DNA of 33,961 nucleotides, taken from positions 1 through 33,961 of IMG/VR virus record IMGVR_UViG_3300044986_000977. One strand, written 5' to 3'. Position numbers and translations under genes: made by a program. Origin of the DNA: a virus. Positions 15,871-23,923 of this stretch are shown in pieces; within the stretch, counting starts at the first letter, position 1; each line of letters starts with the position of its first letter. A model generated the notes under the pieces. The model did not search any database, was not told the origin of the DNA, and saw nothing but the letters and a program-made list of their open reading frames with translations.

Positions 15871-15874
15871 AATA
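15867..15874 (-). promoter_or_regulatory. Putative late promoter element, leftward half of a divergent pair
   Basis: Reads TATTTATA on the minus strand, 19 bases before the start of the 74-residue gene at 15847. Confidence 0.45.
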
Positions 15875-15887
15875 ATAATTGATTTCA

Positions 15888-16586
15888 ATGAGAAAAACAA
15901 TAAAAGAAGCTACAACATCTGCTAGTTCAGGTAAATTCAAAGTACCTGTGGTTTTAGCGCCTCAGATTTGGAACGATAAACAATTAGGTCCTTTCACTAA
16001 CAAAGTTTATGATTATGATAATGCGGAATTGGCTTATGAGGAAGCGGATGGTGATTATTTAGAATCTCCCGAAGAACGAGAAAGGATTGAGAGAAATACG
16101 GATAAAATTTCTCAGGTTGATATGTATTTAAAAAAATTTTATACTGGTCAAAATGATGAAGAAGGTTCGGCTCTAAATCCTACAATGTCGGGTCTTCCCC
16201 CTGAGGATGTAGATTTTATAAATCAATCGTTGGGAGAACAATTGATTAGAGAAGATTTAGCCGTTTGGTTTGGAACTAAAAAAAAACCAAAAGGTAGTAA
16301 TCAACCTAAAGGGCCTTGGGTCAATATATGTAGAAAAGAAAATGGTAAACATCCTCCTTGTGGTAGAAAAAACGCCTCATCAAAGGGTTATCCCAAGTGC
16401 AGAGCAGTTCATGTTGCATCAAAAATGAGTGCGTCACAAAAAAGAGCCGCATGTCAACAAAAACGTAAAGCCGAAAAAAGTGACCCTAAAGTTGGTAAAG
16501 GTAACAAACCAACCATGACATCTTACAAACCAAGAAAAGAATCCTTGGAAAGATTGATTAGAAAAATTATAAGGGAGAATTTTTAG
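15888..16586 (+). CDS. Hypothetical protein with Cys/Lys-rich C-terminal module
   Basis: 232 residues from the ATG at 15888; an upstream TTG at 15879 adds three residues and is less likely. The N-terminal two thirds are mixed charged sequence. Residues ~142-195 hold GPWVNICRKENGKHPPCGRK, then YPKCRAVHVASKMSASQKRA and ACQQKRKAEK, a basic four-cysteine module that I have seen in hypothetical proteins of marine T4-like phages. Its spaced cysteines could bind metal, which is inference. The extreme C-terminus LERLIRKIIRENF is a short amphipathic helix resembling the N-terminal helix of the protein at 17020. The last 20 bases overlap the convergent gene at 16567. Confidence 0.6.
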   Translation: MRKTIKEATTSASSGKFKVPVVLAPQIWNDKQLGPFTNKVYDYDNAELAYEEADGDYLESPEERERIERNTDKISQVDMYLKKFYTGQNDEEGSALNPTMSGLPPEDVDFINQSLGEQLIREDLAVWFGTKKKPKGSNQPKGPWVNICRKENGKHPPCGRKNASSKGYPKCRAVHVASKMSASQKRAACQQKRKAEKSDPKVGKGNKPTMTSYKPRKESLERLIRKIIRENF

Positions 16587-16992
16587 TTGTTTTTTTCAAA
16601 ATATTCTCTAAAGAGTGTTGGATATTACTTCTCATTTCTTTTTCGAGGGACTCTCTTCGATTTTCTAATTCCATATCGAACAAGTCTAACAATTCGTTGT
16701 ACAATTCGGAATTTTCTATATAAACACTATAACTGTAAACGTGGTTGATTAGGAATAGTGTTCTTTGATGAATAACAACGAACATTCCAAAATTATCGTT
16801 TTTTATAAACCTTTTCAATGACCGTGGAGCGAAGGTCAATCTAGAGTCCGATTCTTTAATCAAATTTTTACAAATACCTATAGAGGTTTTTTCTTCGTAG
16901 GTTACTTCTGGTCTTGGGTCAAATTTTTCTTGAAGATATAGATAAACTTTATAAAGAAGTTTGGGTAAGTATCCGACAATTTTCTTTTCCAT
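16567..16992 (-). CDS. Hypothetical protein, 141 aa
   Basis: Starts MEKKIVGYLPKLLYKVYLYL from the ATG at 16992; a TTG at 17019 would add nine residues (including FCC) and is less likely. Contains FAPRSLKRFIKNDNFGMFVV and LFLINHVYSYSVYIEN, and ends in a charged helix. No family recognised and no clear membrane segment. It follows the gene at 17020 on the same strand by 27 bases, so is probably co-transcribed with it. Confidence 0.55.
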   Translation of the reverse strand: MEKKIVGYLPKLLYKVYLYLQEKFDPRPEVTYEEKTSIGICKNLIKESDSRLTFAPRSLKRFIKNDNFGMFVVIHQRTLFLINHVYSYSVYIENSELYNELLDLFDMELENRRESLEKEMRSNIQHSLENILKKTTKNSPL

Positions 16993-17019
16993 ACAACAAA
17001 AATAAGGTGAAAAAATCAA

Positions 17020-17478
17020 TTAACAATAAGAACCTGAACAATGTTTTTTTCCGTCCAAACCTGGCATTTTTCCTTGACATACTTGGACGGCATAACCGTT
17101 CGAATATGCTGAGGGGTAAACTTTGAATTTCGATTTTGCCGCTGCTTTACCTCTTGCACAAAGTTTTGTACCTGTTTTTTTTCTACCCTCATTCAAACTT
17201 GGTTCTATGTTGCTAGATGTCTTTGTCTGGTTCATCATGAAATCGAATACTTGGTCCATATTCTCTTTTGCAACAGTTATATGGTCATCTGCCCAATCGT
17301 GACCTGACATAAGAATCTCGTCAACCACTGCAGGGTCTAAATCTAATAACAAATCGGCTTGTCTTTTTATTTGTTCTAAATTGCTATAGAACATATAATT
17401 AGTGGACTCTTGTTCCTTTATAACTTTATTTACTAATTTTTTTATATCTTTTTCTGTTAGTTTAATTATACGTTTCAT
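17020..17478 (-). CDS. Hypothetical protein with KLCARGKAAAK cysteine module
   Basis: 152 residues. The N-terminus MKRIIKLTEKDIKKLVNKVI is the amphipathic tag I associate with many small proteins of T4-like marine phages (pattern I-x-LTE-x-D-x-x-x-LV-x-x-VI-x-E). The middle is helical. Residues ~104-152 form a basic four-cysteine module (Cys107, 134, 147, 152): GTKLCARGKAAAKSKFKVYP, SAYSNGYAVQVCQGKMPG and KKHCSGSYC. The function is unknown, and nucleic-acid or metal binding is only a guess. It overlaps the upstream structural gene by four bases (ATGA), so it belongs to the operon that begins at 18983. Confidence 0.65.
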   Translation of the reverse strand: MKRIIKLTEKDIKKLVNKVIKEQESTNYMFYSNLEQIKRQADLLLDLDPAVVDEILMSGHDWADDHITVAKENMDQVFDFMMNQTKTSSNIEPSLNEGRKKTGTKLCARGKAAAKSKFKVYPSAYSNGYAVQVCQGKMPGLDGKKHCSGSYC

Positions 17479-18983
17479 TTTACATTCACTATATTAAAAG
17501 TTAATTGTTTCTTATAAGTATCTTTCTCTCCTGAAGTATTCACTTGGATGTCCACATAATATTGGTTCGGTATTTTGTCTCTCATATCAAATATAAAATA
17601 GTATTCGTTGGGAGTTCTATTTATGGGGGTCCAATCTTGTACCTGTACTTCTGTTGTTCCTTCTTTTACATAAACCCTATAAAATGCCGAAATGTTTTCC
17701 AATAAAACTTGACCTGTAAAAGCCTTTTTGATTGTTACACCTACCTTTCTAATATCGGTGTTCAAGATTTGTTCGTTTTGTAGGATACCGTAAAAATCAA
17801 AACCATATATAGAGGGTTCTTTTGATTGTGAACCTATTTGTATTCCGGCACTATATTGTTGTAATATAAATTGATTGGTCACATTAGGAATTGATTGTCC
17901 GTTTATAGTTAAACCTGACCATATGTCAAAATATTCACAAGGTGTGGCACCTGTAAATCCGTCGGGTATGATTACCTCATATACACCTTTGGTTCTTAAA
18001 CAAGTTGACAGAGAAGCCATACCACTAACAGCAACTCCAAGTCTATCTTCAATCCTAACGAACGGAAGTGTATCTAAATTCGATAAATCTCCATTTTGAT
18101 ATACATAGAGATATAATTTATTTTGTTGGTTTTTTAAGAAGATATTTCTATCATCCTTGATGTAGTCATCGTAGTTGGTTAAAAGGTATGGTTGATAAAA
18201 TGTTTGAGTATGTCTTGAGAAAAAAGCGACGGAATAACTGTCCGTCAAACCTGTTATATTTTCGACCTGTGGAAAATAAGCTATACCCCATCCAGTGACC
18301 CCTGTTATAGTTCCATCTAAAATTCCATTTATTTCAGATGTCATGTCCATGTTTATATCTTCATTTCCAAATTCAAAGTGTTGTTGGTCTATAATTGTTA
18401 GTGCTGAGAAATTCACAAGACCAAGATTCCGGTTATTATAAACTCCAGGTTCAGACCAATCATCTATTGTTGTTGTCTGGTACCAATTTGAAGGTCTTGT
18501 AGAAAAAGCTCTAGGGTCAACATAGGTTAGAGGGTTTGCTCCCCCTTGTGCACTATTTTGATTCAGATTGAAATCATTATAATCATATCCCACTCCTTCG
18601 TCCCAAGACTGTGTGGAACCCGTAGTTCCACTAAAAAGTGGTATTCTGAACAAAAATAAGTCAAATGAGCTAGCCCTTCTCCTTTCGTTTGACATGAACG
18701 TATTTAACAATTCATTATCAAATGATGAAGTATTTGTCATTTTAAGAGTATGTGTCAAACCACTTATACCTGGTGTACAACCCGTGGATATAACTCCACT
18801 TTGTATATTTGAAATTAAAAGAGATAAATCCAAGTCAAATAAAAATCTTGTAAATCCGTAGTTAGGTATTACAAAATCAGATGCTCCGAAATTTAATTCA
18901 ACTACAGGATTTCTTCCTGTGTTTACATAAGAGTTGGAAATAATAGTATTATTTTTATCAATATAGGACCTTAAAATTGACAT
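17475..18983 (-). CDS. Hypothetical virion structural protein (tail/baseplate-like), 502 aa
   Basis: Gly, Asn, Ser, Thr and Tyr-rich with a beta-strand pattern throughout and few charged residues, as in fibre or baseplate wedge proteins. The start MSILRSYIDKNNTIISNSYV, followed by NTGRNPVVELNFG, resembles beta-structured structural proteins of this phage type. The C-terminal ~100 residues (IRKVGVTIKKAFTGQVLLEN, then YYFIFDMRDKIPNQYYVDIQ) look like an Ig-like domain. No exact family is recognised. It neighbours the gp5-like gene and its own TATTTATA element lies 10 bases before the ATG. Confidence 0.6.
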   Translation of the reverse strand: MSILRSYIDKNNTIISNSYVNTGRNPVVELNFGASDFVIPNYGFTRFLFDLDLSLLISNIQSGVISTGCTPGISGLTHTLKMTNTSSFDNELLNTFMSNERRRASSFDLFLFRIPLFSGTTGSTQSWDEGVGYDYNDFNLNQNSAQGGANPLTYVDPRAFSTRPSNWYQTTTIDDWSEPGVYNNRNLGLVNFSALTIIDQQHFEFGNEDINMDMTSEINGILDGTITGVTGWGIAYFPQVENITGLTDSYSVAFFSRHTQTFYQPYLLTNYDDYIKDDRNIFLKNQQNKLYLYVYQNGDLSNLDTLPFVRIEDRLGVAVSGMASLSTCLRTKGVYEVIIPDGFTGATPCEYFDIWSGLTINGQSIPNVTNQFILQQYSAGIQIGSQSKEPSIYGFDFYGILQNEQILNTDIRKVGVTIKKAFTGQVLLENISAFYRVYVKEGTTEVQVQDWTPINRTPNEYYFIFDMRDKIPNQYYVDIQVNTSGEKDTYKKQLTFNIVNVK

Positions 18984-18993
18984 TACTTTTCTT

Positions 18994-19001
18994 TATAAAT
19001 A
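18994..19001 (-). promoter_or_regulatory. Putative late promoter element upstream of structural gene at 18983
   Basis: Reads TATTTATA on the minus strand, 10 bases before the ATG, within the 18-base gap after the gp5-like gene. Confidence 0.45.
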
Positions 19002-20516
19002 TCAATTCAATCGAATATTTGAGTTCAATATTTTTCGTCTTGCACTTTGCATCATTCGGTCCAAATCTTCCACCTGAATTCCTGATTGAGTTTTTGATAC
19101 AGGGGTTAGTCCTGGATATGCGTGAGTATGGGACACTAAGAAATTATAAATCAAATTTATAAGTTCTAATAATTCTTCACCCCTTACCATACTTGAAGTA
19201 TTTGCTTGAATGTTTTCTGTGAAGGCTGATTCAGGGATTCCATATATCGTATTTGCAAAATTTATTTTTTGTTTTCCTTCAATGTCTGAATCTTGTGATA
19301 ATAAATAAATTTTTTGACCTCCCAAAGCAGCGAGTGTGTTGGGTTGATACACGAAATTACTAGTTTTCACTTCTTGAATTTGAACTTTAGATGGTAAACC
19401 GACAGTGTCCTTTTTCCAAATTAAACCATAACCACCAGGGTCTGCTGTGTTCAATTTAGTCCCATTATAAACTATTTTTAAATTTTTCTTGGAGTTTACA
19501 TTTACGTTTGATAGACCTGAAGATGGATTTATAATGTTATACATCTCAATAGTAGGTCTAAAGAAAATTGGAAATTTATTTATTGATTCAGAAAATAGTT
19601 GAGCTCCTGTTCTACTTACATTACTGTCGTTACACGTTCTTATATAGGAATTTATAAATTCTATAGTATCAATCATAGAAAGTTGGGTGAAATTTTCAGT
19701 GTCGATTAAAAATTTATCCGCAATTGAAACTTCTGAAGTTATGGTAAAATTATCAGTATTGTATTTAACTGATGGTTTTAGTGAATACAGATATACGGAA
19801 CCATTAAATTTATTCGCATTATTTTCAGGATTTGTTATGACCCATTCTATCAAGTAATTTATTAAAAGTGTTATTGGAGTGGTAGATATAATTTTTTGAG
19901 TTTCTTCACCTGACTTTGTTCTATCGAAATTTGAAAGTTGCAAGAAAGCTCTGTTAGAGTTAGAGACCGCAACAGTGTTTGATTGGGGTGGCTCCGAGAA
20001 TTTACCTGCACGTAAAATCAATTCATTTTTTTTGACAATCAAATCCGCACTACCTCTACCTAAAAGTGCGTTATCTAAAGGTTCGGGATAAATTCCAGCT
20101 TCAGTTGGGTCATCCCAATTTCCATCTTTCTTTTTTAAATTTCTCGGCGGTTTGACTTGAAAGCCTGTGCCTGTGTTATAAGAACCCGAAGCATTGTAAG
20201 TAAAAAAGGTTGAGCTTGGAGAGAAAAAATTACTTTGTATGTAAAATTGATTTTGAAATTTAAAATCAAAATTCATAAACATAATCTGAATGAGCTCACC
20301 TACTTCGGGTACTTGATATAAAAAATAAGGTATTAAAGGAGTAAAAATTAGAGGGTCTTTTTCAGTCCATGCATCCGCAGAATTACTCCAATTCTCAACA
20401 CTTTTAAGTGTATCAGGTAAATTTATAGTGTTGATTTTAGCCCTAATCCTACCAAGCATAAGTGGGTCCTTGTTGTCCAAAACCGTTCCTTGATATAGTA
20501 TAGATTGACTAGACAT
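19002..20516 (-). CDS. Baseplate hub/spike protein with gp5-like OB-fold
   Basis: The 504 residues begin with a classic gp5 OB-fold entry: LYQGTVLDNKDPLMLGRIRA (7-26), followed by QVPEVGELIQIMFMN (68-82). Next comes ALLGRGSADLIVKKNELILR (~150-170), usual at the join to the later domain. Near the C-terminus is GEELLELINLIYNFLVSHTH (~446-465) followed by AYPGLTPVSKT, also typical of this family in T4-like marine phages. No lysozyme domain with a Glu-x8-Asp-x5-Thr pattern was seen, and no long triple beta-helix repeat, so this is a non-enzymatic hub/spike. It lies in a minus-strand tail block. Confidence 0.8.
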   Translation of the reverse strand: MSSQSILYQGTVLDNKDPLMLGRIRAKINTINLPDTLKSVENWSNSADAWTEKDPLIFTPLIPYFLYQVPEVGELIQIMFMNFDFKFQNQFYIQSNFFSPSSTFFTYNASGSYNTGTGFQVKPPRNLKKKDGNWDDPTEAGIYPEPLDNALLGRGSADLIVKKNELILRAGKFSEPPQSNTVAVSNSNRAFLQLSNFDRTKSGEETQKIISTTPITLLINYLIEWVITNPENNANKFNGSVYLYSLKPSVKYNTDNFTITSEVSIADKFLIDTENFTQLSMIDTIEFINSYIRTCNDSNVSRTGAQLFSESINKFPIFFRPTIEMYNIINPSSGLSNVNVNSKKNLKIVYNGTKLNTADPGGYGLIWKKDTVGLPSKVQIQEVKTSNFVYQPNTLAALGGQKIYLLSQDSDIEGKQKINFANTIYGIPESAFTENIQANTSSMVRGEELLELINLIYNFLVSHTHAYPGLTPVSKTQSGIQVEDLDRMMQSARRKILNSNIRLN

Positions 20517-20715
20517 TTCCTCTTGATTGGTATTCTTTTAAAAATTTATTATATAGGCCCTCTACCGAATCCAACTCATAAGTAAGTGTAAGAATTTGAT
20601 TTTTTATTTTTTCAAATTCATTAGACAAATTAGACAAATGTTCGATTAAACTTGCATTTGAAAGTTCTTTCAAACGTAGGGCATCATTTGTAATATTTTC
20701 TTTAATTTGTTCCAT
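20509..20715 (-). CDS. Small coiled-coil protein in baseplate operon, 68 aa
   Basis: Starts MEQIKENITNDALRLKELSN from the ATG at 20715, two bases after the preceding stop; a TTG at 20736 lies inside the upstream gene and is rejected. The whole protein is a heptad-like helix (LIEHLSNLSNEFEKIKNQIL). Its stop overlaps the gp5-like start. Likely a small tail or assembly partner, by position only. Confidence 0.55.
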   Translation of the reverse strand: MEQIKENITNDALRLKELSNASLIEHLSNLSNEFEKIKNQILTLTYELDSVEGLYNKFLKEYQSRGNV

Positions 20716-20717
20716 AG

Positions 20718-22784
20718 TTATCTCGGAATACTCCAACAGAAACCGTTAAAACAGTAGGTATCATTTACACCTTGTTCTATCTGATTTTTTCTTTTTCCTC
20801 TATGTGTTGCATAGTTATAGAGTAACATCAAATTTGGTGTTCCATCAGGTAAGGCATCTGTTGGTAGTCCTATCTCTTGAAGATATTCTATTGTGTTTAT
20901 GAAAGCACCCTCCGCAGATTCACCTGGTAGAAAATCAGACAAAATTGCCAATGCTAAAGGTATTTTACGCCTTTTTCCCGGTAGTTTTCTTATTATGTTT
21001 ATGATGTTTCTGATTTCATCAATAAGAGATTTACATTTCGTATAATCAAAAATTCCTTGTGTTATTTGAGCCGCTATGTCTATTCCTGCCTGTACTAAAG
21101 CTTTTGTTTGTGCTGTTGAATCTTTTAATCTGTTTGCAACAATTTCATTCACAACTATTTTTATTATATTTATTAATTCTCTTTTTAAAGTTTCAAATAA
21201 AACTTTTATAAAAATTCCACCAATTCTTGATACAACTTTTATAACGAAACTTGTAAATTTTTTGATAAAATCTACCGAGTCTGTTATGATATTTGTATTA
21301 GCTGTGTTGACTTGATTTATTTGGGTTACGGCTTGGTTATAAGATAAATTCTTTTCACTTTCAACAACACTCAATAAAATAAACACGGGTAAAAGAACTT
21401 TCGGGCTAAGAGCAGCGCATGCCACAGCTATAGCCATGTTTTTTATTATTCCCTCTGAAATTGTAGCTTCAGCGTTGAAACTTGCCGGTAGATATATTTT
21501 CCAATCAGGATTCTCAGACAAACTGTCTATGATGTTTTCCATAGTAGTAATTTGTTCTTCAAAAGTCTGACCTGAGACGGTATTTTTAAAATCTAAGCAT
21601 TGATTTGTTAGATTATTGAAATCCACAGGAAGTTTCACGTTTTCACAATCGGCAAATTCTATAACGTTATTCTGAACATTATTCACCTCGTTTTGTATTT
21701 GTCTCAAATCCTGTTCAGTAAATTCAAAAAATCTATCGTCAACTCCATCAAGTTCTGCAACTTTAGAAAGTCCACTTACGTCAATTTCCTCTTTGGAATC
21801 AAAACACAAACCTAAAATTCTAGCAAGTAGTGTATAAAATTTTGATTGACTATCTATCGGACCTGATGATGCGGGAACTTTCATGTTCATAAATTGAGAT
21901 ATGAAATTCAATACTTGTGGTATAAGTTCTGTTGTATCAAAAAGTTTTATTGTAGAATAATAATCTTCTAAAAATTCACCAACTTTGTTTACTTCTGAAG
22001 CAATTCCTTCTCTGTCAATGAGTGCGACTCTGTAATAATTTCCTGTTACACCAAATTCGTTTGTTGTTGTATATTTTATATTGAATAATTTTTGACCACT
22101 ACTTCCTTGATAAAATTTACCATTTTCCTCAAAAAAACTTCTATTGTTATTATTTAATAAACCACTTAAAGTTCTGTTGAAAGGAAAAGGAACCTCACCT
22201 CCGTATGGTCTCATGATATTGTCTGCTACTGTAGGGGGGTAACTTTCGTATAAAATTTTCCCAATGGGTTGGTCAATATTTTGTTTCAACATTCCATTTG
22301 CCAATGTAATTGCGTCTAAAGACTGAACGGGTATAAAAATTGTGGAGTTGACGGGTAATAAATCTATATTTTGTGCACTTATTGCTGTGTTGGCTTTATA
22401 AATTTGTTCTTGAGAACAACCTAAAGATTTCAATGCTTCCTCAGCTATAATTTTTTTAACTTCAGATTCTGCTTGGACCGCTGACCTTAGTATTAGATTT
22501 CTGATTGCTTTTTTACTAGGTCCACCAGTACCTCTTGTCAAACCAATCAAATCATTCAGAGCATCCATGGAGGTTGGAACTTTCCTTTGGAACCTCTTTT
22601 GTTGTTTGTTGATTTTATTTAGTTGTGAAGTGGTCTGATTTAGAGATTTAGTCAATGGATTTGTTTGACTTTTTTCTAAATCTTTCTGTGCTTTTAAACT
22701 TTCTATAAATGCGTTTACAGCACTGATTCCTTTACCAGTTTCTTTTGTGGAATTTGAGAGGTCTAAATTTCCTAATTCTGCCAT
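20718..22784 (-). CDS. Large hypothetical tail/baseplate-region protein, 688 aa
   Basis: No family recognised. A Lys/Gln/Asn-rich helical N-terminus (residues ~1-70) is followed by a mixed domain with GPSKKAIRNLILRSAVQAES and SLGCSQEQIYKANTAIS. A central part (~330-430) has SPNWK-type and Cys-containing segments. A hydrophobic stretch near residues 445-475 (IAVACAALSPKVLLPVFILL) is followed by long helices with IIKIVVNEIVANRL. The C-terminus is YCFNGFCWSIPR. The hydrophobic helices could insert in a membrane or pack inside a virion. The preceding gene ends six bases upstream. Confidence 0.6.
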   Translation of the reverse strand: MAELGNLDLSNSTKETGKGISAVNAFIESLKAQKDLEKSQTNPLTKSLNQTTSQLNKINKQQKRFQRKVPTSMDALNDLIGLTRGTGGPSKKAIRNLILRSAVQAESEVKKIIAEEALKSLGCSQEQIYKANTAISAQNIDLLPVNSTIFIPVQSLDAITLANGMLKQNIDQPIGKILYESYPPTVADNIMRPYGGEVPFPFNRTLSGLLNNNNRSFFEENGKFYQGSSGQKLFNIKYTTTNEFGVTGNYYRVALIDREGIASEVNKVGEFLEDYYSTIKLFDTTELIPQVLNFISQFMNMKVPASSGPIDSQSKFYTLLARILGLCFDSKEEIDVSGLSKVAELDGVDDRFFEFTEQDLRQIQNEVNNVQNNVIEFADCENVKLPVDFNNLTNQCLDFKNTVSGQTFEEQITTMENIIDSLSENPDWKIYLPASFNAEATISEGIIKNMAIAVACAALSPKVLLPVFILLSVVESEKNLSYNQAVTQINQVNTANTNIITDSVDFIKKFTSFVIKVVSRIGGIFIKVLFETLKRELINIIKIVVNEIVANRLKDSTAQTKALVQAGIDIAAQITQGIFDYTKCKSLIDEIRNIINIIRKLPGKRRKIPLALAILSDFLPGESAEGAFINTIEYLQEIGLPTDALPDGTPNLMLLYNYATHRGKRKNQIEQGVNDTYCFNGFCWSIPR

Positions 22785-22789
22785 CCGAG

Positions 22790-23158
22790 TTACATTTTAT
22801 ATAGGCCATCATCAGTGGAAACATCTTTCTCAATTAAATTTTGTATCATTTCATCATCCAAATCTAAATCAGTCAATTTGAATGATTCATTTGATGAATT
22901 TGATTTTTCCCAAATGGTAGATTGAAGTTTAGAAAGACTCAATTTTTTTTCGACACAATCATTTACAATTTTTTGTTGTTTTTCTATTACAGGCCCTATA
23001 GTGGTCATGTCTTCAGGGTCTTTTAACATTGTCAACATTTTGTTTTGAATTCTTATTGCAGTATTTCTTTGTTCTACAAGTTCATTATAAATTTCTTGCA
23101 TCAACGCTAAAATTGAATCTTTAGTAAAATTTATTTCTTTTTTTTGCGGCCGTGGCAT
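22790..23158 (-). CDS. Small helical hypothetical protein, 122 aa
   Basis: Starts MPRPQKKEINFTKDSILALM, followed by a helical pair (EIYNELVEQRNTAIRIQNKM and IEKQQKIVNDCVEKKLSLSK) and an acidic C-terminus (LTDLDLDDEMIQNLIEKDVS). Not recognised. It is the first gene of the tail block, with a TATTTATT element only three bases before the ATG. Size and coiled-coil character would suit a tail assembly factor, which is inference. Confidence 0.55.
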   Translation of the reverse strand: MPRPQKKEINFTKDSILALMQEIYNELVEQRNTAIRIQNKMLTMLKDPEDMTTIGPVIEKQQKIVNDCVEKKLSLSKLQSTIWEKSNSSNESFKLTDLDLDDEMIQNLIEKDVSTDDGLYKM

Positions 23159-23161
23159 AAC

Positions 23162-23169
23162 AATAAATA
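23162..23169 (-). promoter_or_regulatory. Putative late promoter element at head of tail operon
   Basis: Reads TATTTATT on the minus strand, then GTT and the ATG at 23158. Spacing closely matches the element at 10542, both implying a leaderless or near-leaderless transcript. Confidence 0.4.
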
Positions 23170-23173
23170 CTTT

Positions 23174-23923
23174 TTAATCGTTTTTCATTTTAGTTTGAAT
23201 GGAGACGTACAATTTTTTAAATTTTTTTATTGAACCCCTTATTTCTTTTGTGCTCAGATTGGTCATTTCTCTTAGAGAAAGAAGAATAATGTTTTTGTTA
23301 AATTTGTTATTTTCTCTTCCCGTGAAAATTGTTTCATAGTTATAAAATAGGTCAATAAGTGCGTACCCTAATTTTTTTTCATTATCCGTCAAAACTTCAC
23401 AATCAACATATTCTTTTAGTTTTTCTAAGTAGGTTGATATTACTAAATTTGTATCCAAGTGGTCTTCATCTATTCGATAAATCATATCAGGACGTTCCTC
23501 GATTGTTGAAGATATGTCTTCGTATGATATCTTCCTATTTGTTTCTTTTTGGTCTTTTATTATTTGACCCATCAGATAATTTTTACAAATAGTACCGAAA
23601 TATGAATAAGCCTTTTTGTTTTTAGAAGGTTTAAATTTATCAACCTTTGTCATCAGAAAAGAATGAGTGTCGATATGAATTTCTTCAAAATCCATATCTT
23701 TTCGATAGAGCTTATATCTTCTAATAATAGAAGAAATCATTTTATCGAGAGGTGCTCTTAAAAACTCATTATAGATTTTATTTTTTTCTTCGGATGATTC
23801 TGCAATTAGAAATTTTCTTACTGCAGTTTCTTCTCGAACATCAAAATAATTTTCTTTTACGGCCTTTCTACCTCTTTTTTTTAACGAAACATCTTCTGTC
23901 TTACCTGAAATGGTTTCGGACAT
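23174..23923 (-). CDS. 55: Late-transcription sigma factor (gp55-like)
   Basis: 249 residues. A basic N-terminus (LKKRGRKAVKENYFD) precedes a sigma-70 region 2-like part at ~50-135: YNEFLRAPLDKMISSIIRRY, DFEEIHIDTHSFLMTKVDKF and KAYSYFGTICKNYLMGQIIK. The last is the usual core-binding/-10-recognition helix of phage late sigma factors. A C-terminal helical part (~195-249, LREMTNLSTKEIRGSIKKFK) follows, without an obvious region 4. It should direct host RNA polymerase to late promoters, plausibly the TATTTAT elements here. It starts on the last base of the upstream glycosyltransferase stop (TAATG), so is translationally coupled to the glycan operon. Confidence 0.85.
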   Translation of the reverse strand: MSETISGKTEDVSLKKRGRKAVKENYFDVREETAVRKFLIAESSEEKNKIYNEFLRAPLDKMISSIIRRYKLYRKDMDFEEIHIDTHSFLMTKVDKFKPSKNKKAYSYFGTICKNYLMGQIIKDQKETNRKISYEDISSTIEERPDMIYRIDEDHLDTNLVISTYLEKLKEYVDCEVLTDNEKKLGYALIDLFYNYETIFTGRENNKFNKNIILLSLREMTNLSTKEIRGSIKKFKKLYVSIQTKMKND

